A stretch of 64,000 bases of DNA. It comes from an uncultured Clostridium sp. Lineage in GTDB: Bacteria > Bacillota > Clostridia > Clostridiales > Clostridiaceae. Shown here piece after piece: positions 8,905 through 18,071 of the stretch. The first letter of the stretch is position 1, and the number at the start of each line of letters is the position of its first letter. The notes under the pieces are model-generated. The model was given only the letters and a program-made list of their open reading frames with translations, had not been told where the DNA came from and did not search any database. The position numbers and the translations under genes are program-made. The DNA lies in contig CAKVLD010000001.1 in the NCBI GenBank assembly GCA_934755305.1, forward strand, positions 62,001 through 126,000. Reading direction: 5' to 3'.

Positions 8905-10473
8905 ATGATTAGGAGGAAAAAATCATTATTGACATCCATTTTGGCAATGACAATAGGTTTTACTACTATTTTTCCTGGAGCTATAGCAAAAGCAGATGAG
9001 TTAGACTACGCAACCGCATTTAAAGATTCTATATATTTCTATGATGCAAATAAGTGTGGAAAAGATGCAGGAGAAAATAATTATTTTAGTTGGAGAGGTG
9101 CATGCCATACGAAAGATGGTGCCAATATTGGTATTGATTTAACAGGTGGATATCATGATGCAGGAGATCATGTGAAATTTGGTTTACCACAAGCTTATAC
9201 AGCTTCAGTATTAGGATGGTCATTATATGAATTTAAAAATGCGTATGCACAAGTAAATATGCTAGGAAAAGAGCTTGAACAATTAAAGCGTTTTACAGAT
9301 TACTTCTTAAAATGTCATCCAACTGCAGATAAATTTTATTATCAAGTTGGAGATGGTGGAGCAGATCATTCTTACTGGGGGGCTCCAGAAAAACAAGATA
9401 ATAGTTCAAGAACTTATCTAAAGGAAGCATCAAGGGATTCTGCTTCTGATATAACAGGAGAAACTGCAGCTGCTTTAAGTATTATGTACTTAAATTATAA
9501 AGATATTGATTCTGCTTATGCAGATAGATGTTTAAAAGCAGCAAAAGAAATATATGAAATAGGTAAAAATCATAGAGGAAAAGGAGATTCACAAGGATTT
9601 TATACTTCTTCACATTATGATGATGACCTAACTTGGGCAGCTATATGGTTATATAAAGCAGTTGGTGATAAACAATACTTAAATGAAGCTAAACAGTTTA
9701 TTAAATTGGATTCACAATGGCTTAATACAAATTGGACAATGTGTTGGAATGATATGAAAGTTCCTGCAACATTAATGCTATATAAAATAACAGGTGAGAA
9801 AGAATATAAAGATGCTATGGATTACAATATGAATTGTTGGAAATCTATGAGGACTACTCCAGGAGGGCTTAAATATTTAGATGAGTGGGGTGTACTTAGA
9901 TATTCAGCTAGTGCATCTATGATAGCCTTACTTTATTATAAAGATACAAAAGATGAATCATTAGTAAACCTTGCAAAATCACAACTTGATTATATTATGG
10001 GTAAAAACCCGGAGAATATGTCTTATATAGTTGGATTTGGTAACAAGTGGCCAAAAAGTCCACATCATAGAGCTGCTAATGGATATACTAGTGAAAATGA
10101 TGAATGTAAAAAACATCCAAATAAGTGTGTTGTTACTGGAGCGTTAGTAGGTGGCCCTAATAATCAAGATAAATATACAGATATTTTAGATAAGTATCAG
10201 TATACAGAAGTTGCTCTTGATTATAATGCAGGTCTTGTAGGAGCTCTTGCAGGATATATTAATTTAACTGCACCAACTTTACCACCAGTAGAAGAAGTAT
10301 TGCCAGGGGATGTTGATAAAAATGGTAAAGTAGATTTATTTGATTATATATTTTTAAAACAATATTTAAGCCATAAAAAATCTGATTCAGAGATTGATAA
10401 AAAAGCTGCAGATATTGATGGCGATGGAAAAGTTAATGTTAAAGATTTATTAGAATTAAGAACAATGTTCTAA
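8905..10473 (+). CDS. Cellulosomal GH9 endoglucanase with dockerin (no CBM)
   Basis: 522-residue secreted GH9 enzyme of the simple theme A layout. Signal peptide about 1-30 (ends AKA). The catalytic domain, about 33-452, has YHDAGDH at 83-89, PHHRAANG, and the acid Glu435 in YTEVALDYNAG. No CBM3c follows; a short Pro linker leads to a dockerin at about 464-522 (GDVDKNGKVDLFDY, then DGDGKVNVKDL). It is similar in layout to EngL/CelM-type enzymes of other cellulosome clusters. RBS AGGGGGAAAG precedes the ATG. The downstream gap of 116 bases holds an imperfect stem-loop (10497-10541) before GH48. Confidence 0.95.
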   Translation: MIRRKKSLLTSILAMTIGFTTIFPGAIAKADELDYATAFKDSIYFYDANKCGKDAGENNYFSWRGACHTKDGANIGIDLTGGYHDAGDHVKFGLPQAYTASVLGWSLYEFKNAYAQVNMLGKELEQLKRFTDYFLKCHPTADKFYYQVGDGGADHSYWGAPEKQDNSSRTYLKEASRDSASDITGETAAALSIMYLNYKDIDSAYADRCLKAAKEIYEIGKNHRGKGDSQGFYTSSHYDDDLTWAAIWLYKAVGDKQYLNEAKQFIKLDSQWLNTNWTMCWNDMKVPATLMLYKITGEKEYKDAMDYNMNCWKSMRTTPGGLKYLDEWGVLRYSASASMIALLYYKDTKDESLVNLAKSQLDYIMGKNPENMSYIVGFGNKWPKSPHHRAANGYTSENDECKKHPNKCVVTGALVGGPNNQDKYTDILDKYQYTEVALDYNAGLVGALAGYINLTAPTLPPVEEVLPGDVDKNGKVDLFDYIFLKQYLSHKKSDSEIDKKAADIDGDGKVNVKDLLELRTMF

Positions 10474-10496
10474 ACAATTTGTTTGTTAATATCAAA

Positions 10497-10541
10497 AGTG
10501 TAAAAAGCCATAAAGTAATAAACATGGGTCGTTTATACACT
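10497..10541 (+). promoter_or_regulatory. Imperfect intercistronic stem-loop upstream of GH48
   Basis: AGTGTAAAAA (10497-10506) and TTTATACACT (10532-10541) pair with one mismatch around a 25-base loop, without a following T-run. It lies in the longest gap inside the enzyme row. It could be an RNA processing or stability element or a weak attenuator; the evidence is only the inverted repeat and its position. Confidence 0.35.
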
Positions 10542-10589
10542 AATGATTTTACAATATATATTATTACTTAATTTAAGGGGGAATTTATA

Positions 10590-12845
10590 GTGATAAAGGC
10601 AAGAACCAAATTATTAATTGCTTCTGTAGTATGCGGTGCATCTTTATTAACTCCAATGTTAACAAGTAGTGCTAGTGCAGCAACAGATAAAAGCGCAAGA
10701 GAATTTAAAGATCATTTTATGACATTAAGAAATAAAATGAGTGATCCAGCTAATGGATATTATAGAGAAATAACTTCGAATGGAAAAACTTTAAAAGTTC
10801 CATACCATTCAGTTGAAACAATGTGTGTTGAAGCTCCAGATTATGGACATGAAACAACAAGTGAAACTTACAGCTATTATATGTGGCTAGAAGCTATGTA
10901 TGGTAACTTCACTGGAGATTGGCAACCATTTAAAGATGCATGGGCATCAACTGAAAAGTATATAATTCCATCATCTGATGATCAACCATATAAGGGAGGA
11001 TATAATCCAAATAGTCCTGCTACTATGGCTAATGAATATTTATCAACAAGCAAATATCCAAGTCAATTACAATTTGGAGCACAAGTTGGTAGAGATAAGT
11101 TATTTGATGAATTAAAGAGCACTTATGGAACTTCTGAAATTTATGGTATGCACTGGTTATTAGATACAGATAACTGGTATGAATATGGTGTACGTGGTAA
11201 GAAGGGTGATGACTCTGTACCAGTATATATTAATACTTATCAAAGAGGTGGAAATGAATCAGTATGGAAAACTGTACCACATCCATCATGGGAAGGCTTC
11301 CAAGCTGGTAAAGACAGTGGAAATCAAGGTTTCTTAAGTCTATTCACTGGTGATAATAACTACTCTAAACAATGGAGATATACAATAGCTTCAGATGCTG
11401 ATGCTCGTGCTGTACAAGCTACTTATTGGGCAGATGTTTGGGCTAAGGAGCAAGGAAAAGGTTCTGAAGTTAAGGATGAAGTATCAAAGGCAACAAAGAT
11501 GGGAGATTATTTAAGATATTCTATGTTTGATAAATACTTCAGAGAAGTTGGTACTGGTTCTAATAATGAAAAACAAGGAACTAACCAACACTACTTATTA
11601 GGATGGTATTATTCTTGGGGTGGAGATCTTCAAGGACAATGGGCTTGGAGAATTTCATGTTCACACAATCACTTTGGATACCAAAATCCAATGGCTGCTT
11701 GGGTTTTATCTAATAATAAGGCTGAAGATAGTACTTCAGACTTTACACCAAAATCAGCAACTGGTGCATCAGACTGGGCTAAGAGCTTAGAACGTCAACT
11801 TGAATTCTATCAATGGTTACAATCAAGTGAAGGTGGTATAGCAGGTGGAGCTACTAACTCTTATACTACTGATAACGGAAGCTATCAAAGTTATCCAGCA
11901 GGAACTGCAACATTCTACGGAATGGCTTATGATCCAGCTCCAGTTTACTTAGATCCTTCAAGTAATAGATGGTTCGGTATGCAAGCATGGTCAATGCAAC
12001 GTATGGCTGAATACTACTATCAAACAGGAGACAAGAGAGCTGGTAACTTACTTGATAAGTGGGTTAAATGGGTTGAAGATGTAGTTAAATTAAATGCTGA
12101 TGGAACTTATAATATTCCAGCTAACTTAAAATGGTCAGGACAACCAGATACATGGAATGGAACTTATACTGGAAATCCAAATCTTCATGTTGAAGTTGAA
12201 TCTTATGGAACTGGTGATATAGGACTTACTGGTTCATTATCTAATACATTATCTTACTATGCTGCAGCTTGTGGTAAGCATAGAGGTGTAGTAGATGAAG
12301 CTTCTAAGAACCTTTCTAAGGAATTATTAACTCGTATGTGGAATTTATATGAAGATGAAATAGGTTTAGCATCACCAGAGGTTCCTGAATACAACAGATT
12401 ATTTGATACTGAAGTATTTATACCAAGTGGATGGACTGGAAAGATGGGTAATGGAGACCAAATTAAGTCTGGAATTAAGTTTATAGATATACGTTCTAAG
12501 TATAAAGAAGATAAAGATTATGCAAGAGTTAAAGAAGCATATGATGCTGGTAAGTACAGTGAAAAGAATGCTGATGGTAGTTCAAATGGTGCTGAATTCA
12601 AGTATCACAGATATTGGGCTCAAACAGATGCTGCTGTAGCTTATGGTTCTTATGCAACATTATTTGATAGCAAAGTTTTAGCAGGTGATGTTAATGCTGA
12701 CGGTAAAGTAGATACTTTAGACTATGTTAAGTTAAAATTATATCTAGCTCATAAGACTACAGATATAAATACTGAAAATGCTGATGTTAATGAAGATGGT
12801 GCAATTAATGTTAAGGATTTACTAGAACTTAGAACAATGATTTAA
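10590..12845 (+). CDS. Cellulosomal GH48 processive exoglucanase (reducing-end cellobiohydrolase)
   Basis: 751-residue secreted enzyme, normally the most abundant cellulosomal catalytic subunit. It starts with GTG behind AAGGGGGAA. Signal peptide about 1-30 (ends SASA). The GH48 (alpha/alpha)6 barrel spans about 35-685. The motif EAPDYGHETTSE includes Glu92, which aligns with the proton-donor Glu55 of C. cellulolyticum CelF. FGMQAWSMQRMAEYYYQTGD and the W-rich tunnel segments are typical of the family. The C-terminal dockerin, about 694-751, has the usual order (DTLDYVKLK then NVKDLLELR). No CBM is present; cellulose targeting comes from the scaffoldin. To the eye, codon use is richer in AAC, TAC, TTC and AAG than in most neighbours, consistent with high expression. 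CelF/ExgS/CelS-type. Confidence 0.97.
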   Translation: MIKARTKLLIASVVCGASLLTPMLTSSASAATDKSAREFKDHFMTLRNKMSDPANGYYREITSNGKTLKVPYHSVETMCVEAPDYGHETTSETYSYYMWLEAMYGNFTGDWQPFKDAWASTEKYIIPSSDDQPYKGGYNPNSPATMANEYLSTSKYPSQLQFGAQVGRDKLFDELKSTYGTSEIYGMHWLLDTDNWYEYGVRGKKGDDSVPVYINTYQRGGNESVWKTVPHPSWEGFQAGKDSGNQGFLSLFTGDNNYSKQWRYTIASDADARAVQATYWADVWAKEQGKGSEVKDEVSKATKMGDYLRYSMFDKYFREVGTGSNNEKQGTNQHYLLGWYYSWGGDLQGQWAWRISCSHNHFGYQNPMAAWVLSNNKAEDSTSDFTPKSATGASDWAKSLERQLEFYQWLQSSEGGIAGGATNSYTTDNGSYQSYPAGTATFYGMAYDPAPVYLDPSSNRWFGMQAWSMQRMAEYYYQTGDKRAGNLLDKWVKWVEDVVKLNADGTYNIPANLKWSGQPDTWNGTYTGNPNLHVEVESYGTGDIGLTGSLSNTLSYYAAACGKHRGVVDEASKNLSKELLTRMWNLYEDEIGLASPEVPEYNRLFDTEVFIPSGWTGKMGNGDQIKSGIKFIDIRSKYKEDKDYARVKEAYDAGKYSEKNADGSSNGAEFKYHRYWAQTDAAVAYGSYATLFDSKVLAGDVNADGKVDTLDYVKLKLYLAHKTTDINTENADVNEDGAINVKDLLELRTMI

Positions 12846-12868
12846 TTGAAAAAATAGGGGGAGAGAGA

Positions 12869-15538
12869 ATGTTAAAGAAGAGATTACTTTGCTTAGTTCT
12901 TTCTGCTGCTACTATTGGAGCTACTGTTGTAGCTCCTATAGGAACAGAACAAAGAGAACCTAAAGCAGCAACAAAGGTAGTAAGTAAGGGAGATATTATC
13001 CAAAATAATGATTTTAAAGGTGGTAAGGGATTACCTTGGACAGTTGTAGAAACTTATCCAGCAGCTGATACATTTGATATTAATGATGGTTCATATGATA
13101 TAACTGTTACAGAAATAAATCAAAGAAACCAAGAAAATAGATGGGCAGTTCAATTCCGTCATAGAGGATTAACTCTAGAACAAGGACATAGATATAATGT
13201 TTCATTTACAGTAAAGGCTGATCAAGATTGTAAGATTTATCCTAAGATAGGTCGTCAAGGTGGAGATTATAAGGAATTCTGGAATAACAACTGGCAACCA
13301 TATGATTTAAAGGCTGGTCAAACTAGAACTATAACTTCATCATTTACAATGAATGATCCAACAGAAAGCAAACTTGAATTTGCATTCCATTTAGCTGGAG
13401 ATTGTGCAGCTGCAAAATTACCATATAAATTCACATTCACTAATATAAGTGTTAAAGACCCTCAATTCAAGGGATATACTTTAGAATATGATGAAAATGG
13501 ATATGCAATACGTGTTAATCAAGTTGGTTACTTCACTAATTCAGAAAAGAAGGCTACAGTAGTAACTAATGCTACAAGTCCAATTGAATGGAAATTAGTA
13601 AATGCTAATAACCAAACAGTTAAGACTGGTATGACAAAGGTTCTTGGTGATGATGAAGCTTCAGGAGATAATGTACATCAAATAGACTTCTCAGATTATA
13701 ATGTACAAGGAAAAGGATATAAGTTGGTTATAGACAAACAATATACTGTTCCTCAACATAATGATGAAGTTGATGAAGACTTAAATGTTTTAGGAGAAAG
13801 TACTCCATTTGAAATAGGTGATAATATCTATAGTCAAATGAAATATGATGCAATTAAGTACTTCTACTTAAATAGAAGTGGTATTCCAATAGAAGAAAAA
13901 TATACTGATGGTAGATCAGACTTAGCTAGACCAGCTGGACATACTGATGATATATTACCAAATGCTGAAGGTACTTGGTATAAAGGTAACTATACATTAG
14001 ATGTTAGAGGTGGATGGTATGATGCCGGAGATCATGGTAAGTATGTTGTTAATGGCGGTATATCTACATGGACAATGCAAAACCAATATGAAAGAGCTTT
14101 AAATAATGGTGAAGATGTTACTAAAGCACCATATGGTGATAATACAATGAACATTCCTGAAAGTGGAAATAAATATCCAGACATTTTAGATGAATCACGT
14201 TATAATGTAGAATTAATGTTAAAGATGCAAGTACCAGATGGACAAGAATATGCTGGTATGGTTCATCATAAAGCACATGATATTCGTTGGACAGCTTTAG
14301 GAATTCGTCCAGATGAAGATGAGATGGAAAGATTCTTACAACCACCAAGTACTGCAGCTACATTAAATATGGCAGCAGTTGCAGCACAAGCATCTCGTTT
14401 ATGGGCTAAATATGATTCAGCATTTGCTGATAAGTGTTTAAAAGCAGCTGAAAAAGCTTGGGCAGCTGCAGAAAAGCACCCAGATATATTTGCACCAATT
14501 AAAGGTGGCGTAGGTGGAGGTGCTTACGGTGACGATAAAGTAACAGACGAATTCTACTGGGCAGCAGCTGAATTATATGCTACTACTGGAGAATCTAAAT
14601 ACTTAGATAAGATGAAGAGTTCAGAATATTACTTAACTATGCCAACTACATTAACTGGTGGTGAAGATACTGGTATTTCAGGATGCTTCGACTGGGGTAA
14701 TGTTGAAGGTTTAGGTACATTAACTTTATTAGCATCTAAGAATAACTTACCAGCTTCAGAATTAGATAAGGCAAAGGCTAATGTAACTAAGGCTGCTGAT
14801 ACATTTATATCTAATGAAGAAAGCGAAGGATATGGAACTTCAATTACTCAAAGTCCACTTAGTATAGGAATTAAAGGATATCCATGGGGTTCAAACTCAT
14901 TTGTTACTAACACTATAATAGTAATGTCATATGCTAATCAAATTAATGGAGCAAAAACTGATAAATATATTAATGGTGCTAATAGAGCTATGGACTACTT
15001 ATTAGGTGAAAATGCTAATAACCAATGTTATGTAACTGGATATGGTACTAAGCAATTAGAAAATCCACATCATAGATTCTGGGCTTATCAAACTGATAAT
15101 ACATTCCCTAAAGCACCAGCTGGTGTAATTTCAGGTGGTCCAAACTCAGGATTAGAAGATCCATGGGTTAAGGGGTCAGGATGGCGTCCAGGCCAAATGG
15201 CACCAGCTAAATGTTTCATGGATAACATAGAATCATGGTCAACTAATGAATGTACAATTAACTGGAATGCTCCATTTGCTTGGGTAACTTCATACTTAGA
15301 TGATCATAATGGAGATTTACCTGATTCAGAACCAGCAGTATATGGAGATGTTGATGGAGATGGAAAAGTAAATGTTAAGGACTTACTAGCTATTAAACAA
15401 TACGTTGGTGGTGCTGATGTTGAAATTAACTCTAAAAATGCTGATGTTAATGGTGATGGTAAAGTAGATTTATTTGATACTATTCTTATTCAACAATATT
15501 TAAAGAGAGCTATTACTAAATTCCCTGCTGAAAAGTAA
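12869..15538 (+). CDS. Cellulosomal CBM4-Ig-GH9 cellulase with dockerin
   Basis: 889-residue secreted enzyme of the CbhA/EngK/CelE layout. Signal peptide about 1-33. A CBM4 beta-sandwich about 38-197 (GDIIQNNDF ... QFRHRG) binds single glucan chains. An Ig-like N-terminal cellulase domain about 210-305 (IRVNQVGYF) follows. The GH9 domain about 320-815 has WYDAGDHGKY with Asp385 and Asp388, PHHRFWAYQ, and the acid Glu794 in NECTINWN. The dockerin at about 830-889 has its two repeats in the reverse order to most enzymes here (VKDLLAIK first, LFDTILIQQYL second) plus a Pro-Ala-Glu-Lys tail. RBS GGGGGAGAG precedes the ATG, 23 bases after GH48. It is the last gene of the row before a strong terminator. 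Confidence 0.96.
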   Translation: MLKKRLLCLVLSAATIGATVVAPIGTEQREPKAATKVVSKGDIIQNNDFKGGKGLPWTVVETYPAADTFDINDGSYDITVTEINQRNQENRWAVQFRHRGLTLEQGHRYNVSFTVKADQDCKIYPKIGRQGGDYKEFWNNNWQPYDLKAGQTRTITSSFTMNDPTESKLEFAFHLAGDCAAAKLPYKFTFTNISVKDPQFKGYTLEYDENGYAIRVNQVGYFTNSEKKATVVTNATSPIEWKLVNANNQTVKTGMTKVLGDDEASGDNVHQIDFSDYNVQGKGYKLVIDKQYTVPQHNDEVDEDLNVLGESTPFEIGDNIYSQMKYDAIKYFYLNRSGIPIEEKYTDGRSDLARPAGHTDDILPNAEGTWYKGNYTLDVRGGWYDAGDHGKYVVNGGISTWTMQNQYERALNNGEDVTKAPYGDNTMNIPESGNKYPDILDESRYNVELMLKMQVPDGQEYAGMVHHKAHDIRWTALGIRPDEDEMERFLQPPSTAATLNMAAVAAQASRLWAKYDSAFADKCLKAAEKAWAAAEKHPDIFAPIKGGVGGGAYGDDKVTDEFYWAAAELYATTGESKYLDKMKSSEYYLTMPTTLTGGEDTGISGCFDWGNVEGLGTLTLLASKNNLPASELDKAKANVTKAADTFISNEESEGYGTSITQSPLSIGIKGYPWGSNSFVTNTIIVMSYANQINGAKTDKYINGANRAMDYLLGENANNQCYVTGYGTKQLENPHHRFWAYQTDNTFPKAPAGVISGGPNSGLEDPWVKGSGWRPGQMAPAKCFMDNIESWSTNECTINWNAPFAWVTSYLDDHNGDLPDSEPAVYGDVDGDGKVNVKDLLAIKQYVGGADVEINSKNADVNGDGKVDLFDTILIQQYLKRAITKFPAEK

Positions 15539-15560
15539 TTTGATTTTAGTAATATAAAGA

Positions 15561-15591
15561 AGATTCGGATATTTTATCCGGATCTTTTTTT
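15561..15591 (+). terminator. Terminator of the cellulosome gene row
   Basis: AGATTCGGAT (15561-15570) pairs with ATCCGGATCT (15576-15585), with one G-T wobble, followed by seven T. It closes the scaffoldin-to-GH9 row 22 bases after the last stop and separates it from agrD. Confidence 0.92.
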
Positions 15592-15639
15592 GTATATAAA
15601 ATTAATAAAACATAGAAATATGAATTGTAATATAATTTT

Positions 15640-15654
15640 ACAAACAATTACAAA
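15640..15654 (+). promoter_or_regulatory. Candidate AgrA operator upstream of agrD
   Basis: ACAAACAATTACAAA resembles ACAAACCATTGTAAA on the - strand upstream of agrB (18729-18743), matching at 12 of 15 positions. It lies 30 bases before the agrD -10 box. Staphylococcal AgrA binds direct repeats upstream of its promoters; whether this motif is such a site is inference from the shared sequence only. Confidence 0.3.
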
Positions 15655-15681
15655 AAAGCTATGCATAAATTTGCGATATTG

Positions 15682-15690
15682 TGCTATAAT
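15682..15690 (+). promoter_or_regulatory. Extended -10 promoter of agrD
   Basis: TGCTATAAT (15682-15690) is a perfect extended -10. The -35 position (about 15662-15667, TGCATA) is poor, as expected for an activator-dependent promoter. It lies about 38 bases upstream of the agrD start, after the cellulosome terminator. Confidence 0.65.
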
Positions 15691-15728
15691 TTTCTTAATA
15701 AGTATTGGAGGGGAGTGTAAGTATAAAG

Positions 15729-15869
15729 ATGAGAAAGAATTTAAAAGGTATAATTGCAATAATTATTTCAGGAATAGCTATGGTGGTAGCTACTATGTCA
15801 TCATCAATGTGTTGGTGGTTTCTATATGAAGAAGATGAAATGCCAAAATCATTAATTAAACAAGATTAA
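15729..15869 (+). CDS. agrD: AgrD autoinducing peptide precursor
   Basis: A 46-residue peptide. It has an amphipathic, Ile-rich N-terminal leader (MRKNLKGIIAIIISG), a SSSM-CWWFL core and an acidic, Pro-containing tail (YEEDEMPKSLIKQD). This is the AgrD plan: AgrB cuts after the core and forms a thiolactone between the Cys and the core C-terminus, then the leader is removed. The core and the PKSL tail closely resemble clostridial AgrD peptides as I recall them. The predicted ring is CWWFL. GGAGGGGAG (15707-15715) lies 13 bases before the ATG, slightly long; no alternative in-frame start exists nearby. The gene is on its own, opposite in strand and convergent to agrC, whereas in most loci agrD sits directly behind agrB. 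Confidence 0.88.
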   Translation: MRKNLKGIIAIIISGIAMVVATMSSSMCWWFLYEEDEMPKSLIKQD

Positions 15870-15870
15870 A

Positions 15871-15911
15871 GAAGTTATATCAGAGTAACTTAGTTACTCT
15901 GATATAACTTC
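15871..15911. terminator. Bidirectional terminator between agrD and agrC
   Basis: A perfect 20-bp inverted repeat, GAAGTTATATCAGAGTAACT (15871-15890) with its complement at 15892-15911, has one central base and T-runs on both sides (seven T after it on +, and TTTAATC on -). It starts two bases after the agrD stop, and the agrC stop codon (15894-15896) lies inside the right arm. It therefore serves both convergent genes. Confidence 0.9.
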
Positions 15912-17246
15912 TTTTTTTATAATTAATTCTTGTTTAAATACTCCATTATTAACTGACGTATTAAGTAATATATTTTTATAAGAATTATTTATTAAATCTT
16001 TTACAAACTTTAATCCTATACCATGATTTTCTCCTTTTGTGGAAAAATCTTTTTCGTATAACTTATAAACAGGAGGTGAATCAATAGGACAAGAATTAAG
16101 GATTACTATAATAATATTATCATCATTTTTAATAGCAGCAAGGTGAATAAACTTTTTTTTACATAAGCATGATGCTTCAATAGCATTATCTAAAAAAATT
16201 CCTATTATTCTACAGATGTCAATAGTCTTAATTGATATTTCATCAATCTCTTCAAATATTTCTATACGTGTTTCAATAGAATGAGATTGAGCGATTAGTA
16301 TTTTAGAAGATATTAATGCTTTTAAAGGCATTATTTTTATATTTTTTACTAAAGATATATATTTATCTCTATTTATTATTTTGTTGCTCTCTGGTAATAA
16401 TTCTTTGTTGTAAAATTCTTGTAATCCATAAATATCTTTTTCGTTAATGTATTCTCCTAAGGTATAAAGAATATTTACATAATCGTGCTTGAATCTTCTT
16501 AAATCAGTAGACATATTTTCTAACATATTAGTATAATCTTTTAATTGTTTATTTTCTTTATCGATAAATTCTTGTTTAGTCGATAAATTTATCACATTAA
16601 TTAATATATATGCTACAGAAATTAAAATTAAAGATATTACTAATACTGATAGCGTATATATAAATGTTATATATGGAATACTATTGTAATATTTATTAAA
16701 ATATATATTGAAAATTATATAATAAGAAATATACAATAATAAAATCACATAAAATATTAAATGAAGTATTTTTTTTATGTTGTTATCTAGTAGTAGGTTA
16801 GGATATAAATTTAAAATTTTCTTTATTACCCTTTTTACATATATACAAATTACACATGTCAATAATAATATAGGAATATTTATTAATAGTTTTATTAAGG
16901 AATTATCCATAAGTTCGGAATAGGATAAATTAAAAAATATTAAAAAAATAAAACCAATTAAAGCATCAGCAATACAGATACTGAAGCAAATTAATATATA
17001 CATAATAATTGAATACGTAATATTATTGAACACAATGTATAGGTAAAGTATACAATTAATAAAAAGTAATAGTAGACCAAATTGCTTTGAAATACTAGGA
17101 GATATATATGCAATAATATATGTTATAATAACACATATTATATAATTTAATCTTTTTTTTTCTATATCAGTAAAAATAATTAAAGGAATAGTAATAAGTA
17201 AAGTTGTAAAAAAAGAGTATAAAACATTAAACCATATTTCGGACAT
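15894..17246 (-). CDS. agrC: AgrC-type sensor histidine kinase
   Basis: About 450 residues. The N-terminal half (about 1-220) is strongly hydrophobic with six or seven membrane segments, as in peptide-sensing HPK10 kinases. A short coiled linker leads to the H-box RRFKHDYVNIL (phospho-acceptor His about 254), the N-box DNAIEAS and a G-box GENHGIGLKF. It should bind the extracellular thiolactone peptide and phosphorylate AgrA. The ATG at 17246 is preferred over the TTG one codon earlier because AAGGAG then lies 8 bases upstream. It is the last gene of the order agrB-agrA-agrC, 22 bases behind agrA. Its stop codon lies within the shared terminator hairpin. Very low GC, like the rest of the locus. 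Confidence 0.9.
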   Translation of the reverse strand: MSEIWFNVLYSFFTTLLITIPLIIFTDIEKKRLNYIICVIITYIIAYISPSISKQFGLLLLFINCILYLYIVFNNITYSIIMYILICFSICIADALIGFIFLIFFNLSYSELMDNSLIKLLINIPILLLTCVICIYVKRVIKKILNLYPNLLLDNNIKKILHLIFYVILLLYISYYIIFNIYFNKYYNSIPYITFIYTLSVLVISLILISVAYILINVINLSTKQEFIDKENKQLKDYTNMLENMSTDLRRFKHDYVNILYTLGEYINEKDIYGLQEFYNKELLPESNKIINRDKYISLVKNIKIMPLKALISSKILIAQSHSIETRIEIFEEIDEISIKTIDICRIIGIFLDNAIEASCLCKKKFIHLAAIKNDDNIIIVILNSCPIDSPPVYKLYEKDFSTKGENHGIGLKFVKDLINNSYKNILLNTSVNNGVFKQELIIKKEVISE

Positions 17247-17268
17247 CAAAACATCTCCTTGAAATAGA

Positions 17269-18000
17269 CTATTTCAAACATTTTTGTAATAATCCTTTTA
17301 AATATCTAGAAGCTACATAGCATGTCTCACCGTTTAGCATATGAATAATTAAGTTTTCCTTATCGATAGACTTGATTTTTTTAGTATTAACTAAATAAGA
17401 ACGATGAGGTTTATAATATGACGGTGTTAAATTTGTTTCAATATCCTTTAAAGTACCATAAAACTCAGAATATCCAGTAGATGTATGAATTCTTATTTTA
17501 TGCTCCGTATCGGCTGTTTCAAAAAATAATACATCATCAAGATCAAAGAAAACAAGATTGTTTCCAATATCTATAGGTATTATATTAGATTTCTTATTTT
17601 TACTATTTGCTATATCAGTACAAATTTGTGATAAACAATCGTGAATTTTTTCTTGAACAGTTTTACTATCACCTTTTAATATGTAATCCATAGCACGCAC
17701 TTTGTATTGGAAAGTTAGTAAAGTTAACTCAGCATGAGCAGTTAAAAATATGATGTACCCAGATGAATCATATTTTCTTATTAACTTTGCTAGTTCAATC
17801 CCATTAATAGAATTTTGTAAATCAATATCTAAAAAATAGATAAAGTTATTAGAAGAATTATCTTCTACATGTTTAATTACTTCATTAGGATTATTGGTAG
17901 AAAGTGCAATTTTAAAGTCTAAATCCTTAATTTCATTAGTAATTATTTTCTCAATATCCCTTCTTTGATGTAAATTATCTTCACAAAGTATAATATCCAT
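17269..18000 (-). CDS. agrA: AgrA-type LytTR response regulator
   Basis: 243 residues. The receiver domain, about 1-125, has the acidic pocket ILCEDN and the phospho-acceptor Asp58 in FLDIDL (same context as AgrA Asp59 of S. aureus), a Thr in FLTAHAE and a Lys in YILKGD. A LytTR DNA-binding domain at about 140-243 includes FFETADTEHKIRIHT and KPHRSYLVN. It should be activated by AgrC and bind near its target promoters. A GGGGGGAG RBS lies upstream. A separate promoter (18042-18071) lies at the end of agrB, so agrA-agrC can be transcribed independently of agrB. Confidence 0.92.
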   Translation of the reverse strand: MDIILCEDNLHQRRDIEKIITNEIKDLDFKIALSTNNPNEVIKHVEDNSSNNFIYFLDIDLQNSINGIELAKLIRKYDSSGYIIFLTAHAELTLLTFQYKVRAMDYILKGDSKTVQEKIHDCLSQICTDIANSKNKKSNIIPIDIGNNLVFFDLDDVLFFETADTEHKIRIHTSTGYSEFYGTLKDIETNLTPSYYKPHRSYLVNTKKIKSIDKENLIIHMLNGETCYVASRYLKGLLQKCLK

Positions 18001-18041
18001 AAAATTTCTCCCCCCATAAATTTAAAAAGTTTTTACATTAT

Positions 18042-18071
18042 ATTATACCATTTTTTGAATTAATATGTCTA
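18042..18071 (-). promoter_or_regulatory. Promoter for agrA-agrC
   Basis: On the - strand, TAGACA (18071-18066) and TATAAT (18047-18042) are separated by 18 bases. The -35 overlaps the end of agrB. Five of six -35 bases match consensus. It suggests agrAC has basal expression separate from agrB. Confidence 0.6.

Noticed and set aside
15590..15829. A 79-codon + frame and a 61-codon - frame around agrD
   Set aside because: Both overlap the terminator and promoter region; the frame with correct RBS and AgrD features is the 46-codon one at 15729.
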